Positions 1 through 6,592 of a stretch of DNA of 11,726 nucleotides are shown here, in pieces. The notes below the pieces were generated by a model. It did no database searches and was not told the DNA's origin. It saw only the letters and a list, made by a program, of their open reading frames with translations. This DNA comes from Bacteroidales bacterium (lineage in GTDB: Bacteria; Bacteroidota; Bacteroidia; Bacteroidales; P3). Each line of letters begins with the position of its first letter. The first letter of the stretch is position 1. The DNA is taken from positions 1 through 11,726 of the forward strand of contig JAITVC010000188.1 in NCBI GenBank assembly GCA_031286005.1, written 5' to 3'. Position numbers and translations under genes: made by a program.

Positions 1-905
1 CAACCTATATTGCGAAAAAATACGGTTGCAGATTCGAGATTGTTTCGTTGCATGAAGAGTATTGGGAAAATGTGGTGAAATACACGATTGAAGCGGTTCG
101 CAGAGGGCAAACGCCCAATCCGGATATGATGTGCAACAAAATGATTAAGTTCGGAAGTTTTGAAGAAAAATACGGTCATCAATTTGATAAAATTGCCACC
201 GGACATTATGCTACAACGACTGAAATTGCAGATGAAGTCTATCTATCCACCGCCAAAGACAAAGTAAAAGACCAAACCTATTTTTTAGGCCAAATCAACA
301 CCATGCAAGTGCAAAAATTGATGTTCCCGATTGGCGATATGCTCAAAAGTGAAGTTCGAGAAATGGCTCTGCAAGCAGGTTTGCCCAGCGCAACTCGAAA
401 AGATAGTCAAGGTATTTGTTTTTTGGGGAAAATCAATTACAACGATTTTATTCGTCGCTATTTAGGCGAAAAAGACGGTTTGATTGTGGATAACGAAACT
501 GGACAAATTCTTGGCAAACACAAAGGCTATTGGTTTCACACCATCGGACAGCGCAAAGGGCTTGGATTAAGCGGCGGCCCTTGGTTTTGCGTGAGAAAAG
601 ACATTGAAAACAACGTCATCTATGCTTCGCGCGGCTATGATCCTGAAACACAATATGGCAAAACCGTTCATCTGCAAGGCTTTGAATTTATCACAAAAGA
701 TATTTGGGGCGATTTTTCCGATGAAAAAGACATCATGTTTAAGATTAGACACACGCCTGATTTCACGCACGGGAAGCTTCGCAAGACCGGCGACATCTAT
801 ACCATCCAATCCGACGACAAAATTCAAGGCATTGCATCCGGGCAATTTGGCGTGATTTATGATGAAAACGCTAAATTGTGTTTGGGAAGTGGTGTGATTA
901 TTTAA
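1..905 (+). CDS. mnmA: tRNA-specific 2-thiouridylase MnmA, 3' part
   Basis: MnmA uses ATP and a relayed persulfide sulfur to thiolate uridine 34 of Glu, Gln and Lys tRNAs in the cytoplasm. The frame (codons starting at base 3) is open to the window edge, so the gene starts upstream. Roughly 60-80 residues are missing compared with the usual ~360, including the N-terminal PP-loop SGGxDSS motif. What is visible fits the family: GQTPNPDMMCNKMIKFG carries the first catalytic cysteine (codon 132-134), then ATGHYA, KDQTYFL, and GICFLGK carries the second (codon 417-419). The C-terminal part has HTIGQRKGLGL and the terminal beta-barrel (SGQFGVIYDE...GSGVI). The in-frame TTG at 48 lies inside a conserved stretch and is not the start. 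The stop codon at 903-905 lies inside a small hairpin. Family assignment is secure. Confidence 0.96.
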   Translation, partial: TYIAKKYGCRFEIVSLHEEYWENVVKYTIEAVRRGQTPNPDMMCNKMIKFGSFEEKYGHQFDKIATGHYATTTEIADEVYLSTAKDKVKDQTYFLGQINTMQVQKLMFPIGDMLKSEVREMALQAGLPSATRKDSQGICFLGKINYNDFIRRYLGEKDGLIVDNETGQILGKHKGYWFHTIGQRKGLGLSGGPWFCVRKDIENNVIYASRGYDPETQYGKTVHLQGFEFITKDIWGDFSDEKDIMFKIRHTPDFTHGKLRKTGDIYTIQSDDKIQGIASGQFGVIYDENAKLCLGSGVII

Positions 906-922
906 CCAAATCACGGTTAAAT
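900..922 (+). terminator. possible weak terminator hairpin after mnmA
   Basis: ATTTAACC and GGTTAAAT form a perfect 8-bp inverted repeat around a 7-base loop, overlapping the mnmA stop codon and ending 12 bases before the promoter -33 element of the next gene. The stem is A/T-rich, and only a short T-run (TTTC counting the stem end) follows before an A-tract. As an intrinsic terminator it would therefore be weak. Its position at the gene boundary is the main support. Confidence 0.35.
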
Positions 923-954
923 TTCAAAAAAAGATTGCACCATTTCAAAAAAAG
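921..954 (+). repeat. 13-base direct repeat with A-tracts, 21-base period
   Basis: The sequence ATTTCAAAAAAAG occurs identically at 921-933 and 942-954, giving two A7 tracts spaced 21 bases, about two helical turns. They bracket the TTG of the aquaporin promoter. In-phase A-tracts bend DNA and can act like UP elements. That role is inferred; the repeat itself is directly seen. Confidence 0.55.
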
Positions 955-965
955 TCGTACATTTG
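935..965 (+). promoter_or_regulatory. Bacteroidota-type promoter for aqpZ
   Basis: TACATTTG at 958-965 matches the Bacteroidota -7 consensus TAnnTTTG exactly. A TTG at 935-937 lies 20 bases upstream of it, within the normal spacing for the -33 element. Transcription would start around 970-975, leaving a leader of about 25 bases before the aqpZ ATG at 998. The leader is A-rich with no Shine-Dalgarno motif, as is usual in this phylum. Confidence 0.75.
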
Positions 966-997
966 TATCATTCTAAACACATAACAACATAATTATC

Positions 998-1666
998 ATG
1001 AAAAAAAATCTATCTGAATTTTTAGGCACCTTTTGGCTCGTGCTCGGAGGCTGCGGAACAGCCGTATTGGCATCTTCGTATGTCGGAATTTTAGGCATCG
1101 CTTTGGCGTTTGGCTTAACCGTTTTAACAATGGCTTATGCGGTTGGACACATTTCAGGCGGACATTTCAACCCTGCCGTAACATTCGGTTTGTGGGCAGG
1201 TGGAAAATTCAACGGGAAAGACATTTTACCGTATGTTTGTTCTCAAGTATTAGGCGCAATTGCTGCGGCCGCAGTATTATTCCTAATCCTAAAAAGCGGC
1301 GACAAATCTATTGACGGCTTTGCTGCAAATGGCTACGGCGAACACTCTCCGGGAGGTTTTGGTATAGTAGCTGCTTTGGTTACTGAATTTGTGATGACCT
1401 TCTTTTTCTTAATCATCATTCTTGGCGCAACCGACAAAAATGCTAACGGCAAATTTGCCGGAATAGCCATCGGTTTAGCGCTTACGTTGATTCACTTGAT
1501 CAGCATTCCCGTAACAAACACATCTGTGAATCCTGCAAGAAGTATCAGTCAAGCCATTTTTGCCGAAGGCAATTGGGCCTTAGGCCAAGTATGGCTATTC
1601 ATTATCGTGCCTATCGTTGGTGCCATGTGTGCCGGTTGGGTTTATAAATGTTTGAAATCAGAATAA
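998..1666 (+). CDS. aqpZ: Aquaporin Z water channel
   Basis: A 222-residue MIP-family inner-membrane water channel, close to the length of E. coli AqpZ (231). Both pore half-helix motifs are intact: NPA at residues 58-60 ([11 protein letters not shown]) and NPA at 178-180 (NTSVNPARS). The water-selective ar/R filter is present as F38, H166, T175 and R181, which marks an orthodox aquaporin rather than a glycerol facilitator. Stretches such as [10 protein letters not shown] and [20 protein letters not shown] are nearly identical to E. coli AqpZ as I recall it. Six hydrophobic segments are apparent. The ATG at 998 gives the expected short cytoplasmic N-terminus ([15 protein letters not shown]). 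The gene has its own promoter and is followed by a palindrome, so it is probably transcribed alone. Confidence 0.97.
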   Translation: MKKNLSEFLGTFWLVLGGCGTAVLASSYVGILGIALAFGLTVLTMAYAVGHISGGHFNPAVTFGLWAGGKFNGKDILPYVCSQVLGAIAAAAVLFLILKSGDKSIDGFAANGYGEHSPGGFGIVAALVTEFVMTFFFLIIILGATDKNANGKFAGIAIGLALTLIHLISIPVTNTSVNPARSISQAIFAEGNWALGQVWLFIIVPIVGAMCAGWVYKCLKSE

Positions 1667-1674
1667 ATATTAAC

Positions 1675-1702
1675 GTAAGGGCGTGATATGTCGCGCCCTT
1701 AC
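1675..1702. repeat. 12-bp-stem palindrome between aqpZ and pepP
   Basis: GTAAGGGCG at 1675-1683 pairs perfectly with CGCCCTTAC at 1694-1702. Including one G-U pair, the stem extends to 12 bp with a 4-base loop. Neither side carries a strong T-tract: CTTCAAAAAC follows on the plus strand. It is therefore not a classical intrinsic terminator, though it could act as a 3'-end stabiliser for aqpZ. It resembles the palindrome at 5700-5730 (GTAxGGG...CGCGCCCxTAC), suggesting a dispersed repeat family. Confidence 0.6.
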
Positions 1703-1719
1703 TTCAAAAACAAATCATC

Positions 1720-3108
1720 ATGTTTACAAAAGAAGTCTACATCAATCGCAGAGCACAGCTTCGTTCGGATGTGAAATCCGGCTTAATTCTGCTACCGGGC
1801 AATCAAGAAGCTGCTTTTAACTATCCCAAAAACACGTATCGCTTTAGGCAGGATAGTAATTTCTTGTATTTTTTTGGTTTGAACAAACCCGATTTTATTG
1901 GTGTTTTAGATGTTGAAAGTGGACAAGATTGGTTGTTTGCCAATGATTTTGACATGGACGACATCATTTGGATGGGCGATATGCCAACGGTTGCCGAATT
2001 GGCATCCTCTGTTGGCGTAACACACTCTGCGCCCTTATCCGAATTGTCAACCTTGATTGAGAAAGCCGTGAAAGACGGTCGTCATATCCATTTTTGCAAT
2101 CCGTATCGTGGCGAAACCAAAGAACAAATCTGTAAGATGTTAGGCTTCCACGAATGTTTAATGGCCAACCATGCCTCCAAAGCACTAATCCGTGCCATCG
2201 TCAAACAACGTGAAGTCAAAGCCGATTACGAGATTGTCGAAATCGAAAAAGCGGTAGACGTAGCCTATTTGATGCATACGGAAATGATGAAGATGGCGAA
2301 AAATACGGATACTTACGAATATCAAATCGCCGGACGTGTCGAAGGCATTGCAATGGAACACAACGGCACTGTTTCTTTTCCGGTAATTTGCAGCATCAAC
2401 GGACAAACCTTGCACAACCATTATCACGGCAATAAACTTGCAGAAGGCCGCATGTTGGTACTCGATGCCGGTGCAGAATTGGACAACGTATACTGCTCCG
2501 ACATCACACGAAGTGTTCCTGTTGGCGGTAAATTCAACGAACGTCAGAAAGCCATCTATGAACTTGTCTTGGATGCAAATCTGAAAAGTATTCAGCTTTG
2601 CAAACCCGGAATGAGCTACCGAGATATTCATTTTGTGGCATGCCTTACCATTGCCGAAGGTTTGAAAAAACTTGGCTTGATGAAAGGCGATATGCTCAAA
2701 GCCGTTGAAAAAAGTGCCCATGCCCTATTCATGCCGCACGGCTTAGGACACATGATGGGCTTGGACGTTCACGATATGGAAAATCTCGGCGAAGACAATG
2801 TTGGCTACGACGATGAAATCACACGCGCCAGAGAATTTGGCACAGCCTATTTGCGCTGTGGAAAGAAATTGAAAGAAGGCTTTGTGATTACCGTAGAGCC
2901 CGGCTGTTATTTCATTCCACAATTGATTAAACAATGGAACAACGAACAGAAATTTACGGAATATATCAACTATGATGAGGTGGCAAAATACCTCGATTTC
3001 GGCGGCATCCGCATCGAAGACGATATTTTGATTACCAAAAACGGTTGCCGTGTTTTAGGCAAACCTATTCCAAAAACTGTTGCAGAAATTGAAGCCATCA
3101 TGGCATAA
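1720..3108 (+). CDS. pepP: Xaa-Pro aminopeptidase (M24B metallopeptidase)
   Basis: A 462-residue cytoplasmic exopeptidase that removes an N-terminal residue preceding proline, using two divalent metal ions. The N-terminal aminopeptidase-P domain (about 1-155; FRQDSNFLYFFG motif) is followed by the creatinase/pita-bread catalytic domain. Metal ligands are visible as D249 and D261 (LDAGAELDN...CSDITRSVPV), H344 (PHGLGHMMG), E393 (TVEPGCYF) and E433 (GIRIEDDI). H340 is the usual proton-shuttle or substrate histidine. There are 11 residues between the two aspartates, one more than in E. coli PepP. The ATG at 1720 is preceded by an A-rich leader (CAAATCATC) with no Shine-Dalgarno. No TAnnTTTG promoter is visible in the 53-base gap upstream. 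The next gene starts 7 bases downstream, so the two probably share a transcript. Confidence 0.94.
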   Translation: MFTKEVYINRRAQLRSDVKSGLILLPGNQEAAFNYPKNTYRFRQDSNFLYFFGLNKPDFIGVLDVESGQDWLFANDFDMDDIIWMGDMPTVAELASSVGVTHSAPLSELSTLIEKAVKDGRHIHFCNPYRGETKEQICKMLGFHECLMANHASKALIRAIVKQREVKADYEIVEIEKAVDVAYLMHTEMMKMAKNTDTYEYQIAGRVEGIAMEHNGTVSFPVICSINGQTLHNHYHGNKLAEGRMLVLDAGAELDNVYCSDITRSVPVGGKFNERQKAIYELVLDANLKSIQLCKPGMSYRDIHFVACLTIAEGLKKLGLMKGDMLKAVEKSAHALFMPHGLGHMMGLDVHDMENLGEDNVGYDDEITRAREFGTAYLRCGKKLKEGFVITVEPGCYFIPQLIKQWNNEQKFTEYINYDEVAKYLDFGGIRIEDDILITKNGCRVLGKPIPKTVAEIEAIMA

Positions 3109-3115
3109 AAAGAAC

Positions 3116-5392
3116 ATGAAAAAAGCATTTCTTACCTTACTTACCACAACGCTTACTCTATCTACAACAATCGCTGCCGCTAACAATCCGGTTGATTATG
3201 TGAATATTCTTGTTGGCACACAATCGAAGATTTCCTTGTCTCATGGAAATACGTATCCTGCTGTGGCGATGCCGTGGGGGATGAATTTTTGGACGCCGCA
3301 AACGGGGAAGATGGGCGATGGTTGGGCGTATACCTACGATGCGGATAAAATTCGTGGCTTTAAACAAACGCATCAACCGAGTCCGTGGATTAATGATTAT
3401 GGTCAATTTTCGCTGATGCCTGTTGTGGGCAAGCCGACTTTTAATGAGGATGAGCGTGCGAGTTGGTTTTCGCACAAAGCGGAAGATGCTCGCCCGTATT
3501 ACTACAAAGTTTATTTGGCCGACCATGATGTTGTAACGGAAATAGCGCCTACGGAACGGGCGGCGATGTTTCGCTTTACGTTTCCGCAAAATGAGCATTC
3601 TTATGTTGTGATTGATGCTTTTGATCGTGGTTCATACGTTAAAATTAATCCTGAGAAACGGCAAATAACAGGTTATACGACTCGCAACAGTGGTGGTGTG
3701 CCTAATAATTTTCGCAATTATTTCGTTATCGAGTTTGACAAACCGTTTGAATATACGGCCGGAGTGCGCAATGGAACGCCGATGGAGAATTTCAATGAGG
3801 TTACCGAAAATCACGCAGGAGCTATCATTGGTTTTGCCACTCAAAAGGGCGAGGTGGTTCATGCGCGCGTGGCTTCGTCGTTTATCAGTGCGGAACAAGC
3901 GGTGCTGAATCTGCAAGAATTGGGCAAGGATTCTTTCGATAAAGTTGTTGAGCGTGGGCGCAACCGTTGGAACGAAGTGCTTGGGCGCATTGAGGTGCAA
4001 GACGATAATGTGGATAATCTTCGCACGTTTTATTCTTGCCTTTATCGCTCTGTGCTCTTTCCTCGTAACTTTTCGGAAGTTGATGCCGAAGGCAAAGTGG
4101 TTCACTACAGTCCGCACAACGGCAAGGTGGTTGCGGGTTATCTTTTTACGGATACCGGTTTTTGGGACACTTTTCGTTCGCTGTTTCCGTTCTTGAATCT
4201 GGTTTATCCCGAAATGGCGGCCAAGATGCAAGAGGGATTGGTCAACACGTATCTCGAGAGTGGCTTTTTGCCGGAATGGGCAAGCCCTGGACATCGGGGG
4301 TGCATGGTGGGTAATAATTCGGCGTCGGTGGTGGCCGATGCTTATATTAATGGTATTCGTGGATACGATATTGAAACTTTGTGGAAGGCTGTTGTGAGTG
4401 GTGCAAATGCTGTTCATCCAACGGTGAAATCTACCGGACGTTGGGGATTTGAGCATTACAACTCGCTCGGTTATGTGCCCTATAATATTGGCATCAACGA
4501 AAGTGCTGCTCGAACGCTTGAATATGCCTACGACGATTGGTGCATCTACCAGCTTGGTAAGAAATTGGGAAAAGCTGAAAGCGAAATCGCACCTTTTGCA
4601 CAGCGTGCGATGAATTATCGCAATCTTTTCGATAAAGAAACGGGTTTGATGCGTGGGCGCAATGCCGATGGCTCTTTTCAATCGCCGTTTAACCCGCTGA
4701 AATGGGGCGATGCTTTTACGGAAGGCAATAGTTGGCATTATACATGGAGTGTGTTTCACGACCCGGCCGGATTGATTAAGTTGATGGGCGGCGAAATGGC
4801 GTTCAACGCTATGCTTGATTCGGTGTTTGTGATGCCGCCGCTCTACGACGAGAGTTATTACGGCGGTGTGATTCACGAAATCCGTGAGATGCAAATCATG
4901 AACATGGGCAATTATGCACACGGGAATCAACCTATCCAACACATGATTTATCTTTACAATTATTCGCGTGAGCCGTGGAAAGCGCAAGGATGGGTGCGTG
5001 AGGTGATGGATAAACTCTATTCGGCAACGCCTGATGGGTATTGTGGTGATGAGGATAATGGGCAAACTTCGGCATGGTATGTGTTTTCGGCGATGGGATT
5101 CTATCCTGTGTGTCCGGGTTCGGGCGAATATGTCATTGGTAGCCCTTTGTTTGACCATGTAACCGTGAATCTTGGCAACGGGCGCAAGATTGAGATTAAT
5201 GCTCGTGATAATAACGCTGCCAATCGTTATATTTCAACCTTAAACCTTAACGGCAAGTCTTATTCTAAAACCTATTTCACCCACGAGCAACTTGTGGGCG
5301 GCGCAAAGATTGAGTTTTCGATGTCGGCCAAACCGAATAAAACTCGCAGCATCGACAAAGCCGACCTCCCCTACTCGTTTTCGGAGGAATAA
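3116..5392 (+). CDS. GH92 family exo-alpha-mannosidase, secreted
   Basis: A 758-residue glycoside hydrolase family 92 enzyme; the family consists of calcium-dependent inverting exo-alpha-mannosidases that trim host or yeast mannans and N-glycans. The frame is open upstream to a TTG at 3080, but the ATG at 3116 is preferred: it gives a clean signal peptide (MKKAFLTLLTTTLTLSTTIAAA, cleavage near residue 22) and lies just after the pepP stop. There is no lipobox, so a periplasmic or secreted location is inferred. An N-terminal beta-sandwich (about 25-270) with SHGNTYPAVAMPWG precedes the alpha-barrel. E536 (EGNSWHYTW) and D645/D647 (GDEDNGQTSAW) fall where the general acid E533 and catalytic D642/D644 lie in Bacteroides BT3990. 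H602 in HGNQP and the PVCPGSGEYVIGSPLF block are also typical. No SusC/SusD genes are in view, so the exact linkage specificity is unknown. Confidence 0.93.
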   Translation: MKKAFLTLLTTTLTLSTTIAAANNPVDYVNILVGTQSKISLSHGNTYPAVAMPWGMNFWTPQTGKMGDGWAYTYDADKIRGFKQTHQPSPWINDYGQFSLMPVVGKPTFNEDERASWFSHKAEDARPYYYKVYLADHDVVTEIAPTERAAMFRFTFPQNEHSYVVIDAFDRGSYVKINPEKRQITGYTTRNSGGVPNNFRNYFVIEFDKPFEYTAGVRNGTPMENFNEVTENHAGAIIGFATQKGEVVHARVASSFISAEQAVLNLQELGKDSFDKVVERGRNRWNEVLGRIEVQDDNVDNLRTFYSCLYRSVLFPRNFSEVDAEGKVVHYSPHNGKVVAGYLFTDTGFWDTFRSLFPFLNLVYPEMAAKMQEGLVNTYLESGFLPEWASPGHRGCMVGNNSASVVADAYINGIRGYDIETLWKAVVSGANAVHPTVKSTGRWGFEHYNSLGYVPYNIGINESAARTLEYAYDDWCIYQLGKKLGKAESEIAPFAQRAMNYRNLFDKETGLMRGRNADGSFQSPFNPLKWGDAFTEGNSWHYTWSVFHDPAGLIKLMGGEMAFNAMLDSVFVMPPLYDESYYGGVIHEIREMQIMNMGNYAHGNQPIQHMIYLYNYSREPWKAQGWVREVMDKLYSATPDGYCGDEDNGQTSAWYVFSAMGFYPVCPGSGEYVIGSPLFDHVTVNLGNGRKIEINARDNNAANRYISTLNLNGKSYSKTYFTHEQLVGGAKIEFSMSAKPNKTRSIDKADLPYSFSEE

Positions 5393-5439
5393 GCAGTCAA
5401 AGGAGATACATTTCGCCATCTTATACCTTTTTCACCCCC

Positions 5440-5649
5440 GTTGCAAAACTGCGGGAACCTTGCATCACTTGGTGCAAACCTGTTGCAAACTTGCGACGGC
5501 TTTGCATTAAGTGGTGCAATCTTGTTGCAAATCTGCGACAGCCTTGCACTAAATGGTGCAAATCTGTTTCAAAACTGTGACAGCCTTGCACCAAGTGATG
5601 CAAATCTGTTGCAAATCTGCGACGGCTTTGCACCAAGTGGTGCAAGGCA
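5440..5649. repeat. 42-base tandem repeat, five units, hairpin-rich
   Basis: Five consecutive 42-base units (5440-5481, 5482-5523, 5524-5565, 5566-5607, 5608-5649) follow without gaps. A decayed sixth fragment extends to about 5681. Each unit begins GTTGCAAA or a close variant and ends with a dyad. In unit five the dyad is perfect: TTGCACCA, AG, TGGTGCAA. In units one to three the differences in the left arm become G-U pairs in plus-strand RNA; unit four has one C-A mismatch. TGCAAA and TTTGCA inside some units allow a competing pairing. Both strands stay open across the array with a 14-residue period, but only TTG starts exist, so it is treated as non-coding. It fills most of the 333-base convergent gap between GH92 and the GNAT gene; the rest of that gap (5393-5439) shows no gene. 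Confidence 0.85.
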
Positions 5650-5699
5650 TTTCAAATTTTGAGAGCTTGCACCAAATCTGCGGAAATCCGCTATCCGAT

Positions 5700-5730
5700 T
5701 GTAGGGGGTGCGATTAATCGCGCCCCTACA
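5700..5730. repeat. Palindrome in the GNAT 3' end, related to 1675-1702
   Basis: TGTAGGGG at 5700-5707 pairs with CCCCTACA at 5723-5730. After a single bulged G, the inner part TGCGAT/ATCGCG continues the stem, so the whole element is nearly one continuous hairpin. The stop codon of the minus-strand acetyltransferase (TAG, read from 5728 to 5726) lies within it. No strong T-tract flanks it on either strand. It could protect the converging transcripts' 3' ends. The related element at 1675-1702 points to a small dispersed palindrome family. Confidence 0.6.
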
Positions 5731-6580
5731 ATAATTCCTTTATCATCTCAAATTGTTTCCCTGCAATTTCAATATGTTTTGATTTGAGAAATTCAACGAT
5801 AGAGGCGCATGTCGTATCTGTGTTTAGGAGTTTGGTCTTGGTTGTCTTATTGAGTTTGCTTACGTCTTGAAGTAATCGTGAAGCGATGCCCTTTCTTCGG
5901 AAGGGTTTGTCTACGGCGATTTGAGTTACATCGCCCGAATTGGGTTCAAATATGCAGTAGCCCACCAATTTCCGGTCAACAAATGCGCCGAGACTGATAA
6001 AATCGTCTTTCGCCCGTTGAATAGATTCAAAGCTGTTCTGCCATGATGGGACGAAATCCCAAAAATCCGAAACGGAACGATACTTTTCGATGTTGATTCC
6101 CTCAATTGTACATGGGACTTTAAGACTTTTTTCAACGTTGCCGGCCGTTTCATCAGTCCAGAAGAAATAATTCAATTCGCGAGTAACGTCAAAGCCGATG
6201 TTCCGGTATACGGAAACGGCTTTTGTGTTATGTTGCAACACTTCCAAGAGGTAATGCCGGATGTTGGCTTCTTTTAGATAAGGAATTGAATACTCAAAGA
6301 TTTTTGTAGCCAAGCCTTGCCCTTGATAGTCTTTCAATGTACCCGTTCCGGTGTCATAAGCCATCTTCGTTCCGTTGAAATTTCCAATGCCATTCAACGT
6401 GAAGGCCACGATAGTATCGCCCTCAAATGCGGCAAACGATAAATCGGGACAAAAGCCGCGCCGTTTCCACATGGCCTTGAGTTCTTCGGCATTAATCTGA
6501 ACGTCATAATCGGCAAATGCCTGACCGAAGGCCTTGATTATAGTATCCAGATTGGTTTCTTTAAGTGATTTTATGTTCAT
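5726..6580 (-). CDS. GNAT acetyltransferase with two tandem GNAT domains
   Basis: A 284-residue protein with two N-acetyltransferase (GNAT) folds in tandem. The first (about 1-140) has the acetyl-CoA pyrophosphate-binding loop Q-G-Q-G-L-A at 86-91, after GTLKDY, and the usual NTKAVSVYRNIGF segment (118-130). The second (about 155-284) has IAVDKPFRRKGIASRLL, with R-R-K-G-I-A at 228-233. Both loops look intact, so either domain may be catalytic; the second lacks an obvious N..A..xY..GF motif and is shorter. The substrate (amine, peptide or antibiotic) cannot be told. The ATG at 6580 starts 12 bases after the peroxidase gene stop, placing it last in the minus-strand operon. The stop codon sits inside the 5700-5730 palindrome. 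Confidence 0.85.
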   Translation of the reverse strand: MNIKSLKETNLDTIIKAFGQAFADYDVQINAEELKAMWKRRGFCPDLSFAAFEGDTIVAFTLNGIGNFNGTKMAYDTGTGTLKDYQGQGLATKIFEYSIPYLKEANIRHYLLEVLQHNTKAVSVYRNIGFDVTRELNYFFWTDETAGNVEKSLKVPCTIEGINIEKYRSVSDFWDFVPSWQNSFESIQRAKDDFISLGAFVDRKLVGYCIFEPNSGDVTQIAVDKPFRRKGIASRLLQDVSKLNKTTKTKLLNTDTTCASIVEFLKSKHIEIAGKQFEMIKELL

Positions 6581-6592
6581 TTCTTTAATAAA

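Noticed and set aside
48..50. TTG as the start of mnmA
   Set aside because: The conserved MnmA sequence continues in frame to the window edge, so the gene is truncated by the window and does not start here.
935..942. TTGCACCA in the aqpZ promoter region, identical to the arm of the 42-base repeats
   Set aside because: An 8-base match to an arm without its partner arm is compatible with chance; the TTG there is better explained as the -33 element.
1675..1702. Intrinsic terminator of aqpZ
   Set aside because: The stem is strong, but an A-rich stretch and not a T-run follows on the plus strand, so it is reported as a palindromic repeat.
3080..3115. Upstream TTG start extending GH92 by 12 residues
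   Set aside because: It would overlap the pepP end and place a charged stretch before an otherwise clean signal peptide. The ATG at 3116 is clearly better.
3632..5158. A 508-codon open frame antisense to the GH92 gene
   Set aside because: It lies fully within the strongly supported GH92 gene on the other strand, has no recognisable motif and has the Arg/His/Ile-rich composition typical of an antisense shadow.
5399..5405. Shine-Dalgarno-like AAAGGAG after the GH92 stop
   Set aside because: No ATG or GTG follows at a suitable distance, and the genes of this organism do not appear to use Shine-Dalgarno sites.
5440..5649. CRISPR array
   Set aside because: The units are contiguous and homogeneous over all 42 bases, with no unique spacers, and no cas genes are present.
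5421..5662. Open frames on both strands through the tandem repeats, encoding 14-residue repeats (for example LQICDSLALSGANL)
   Set aside because: The 42-base period is a multiple of three, so openness is expected. Both frames have only TTG starts, and changes between units are not mainly synonymous. A pentapeptide-repeat resemblance is superficial.
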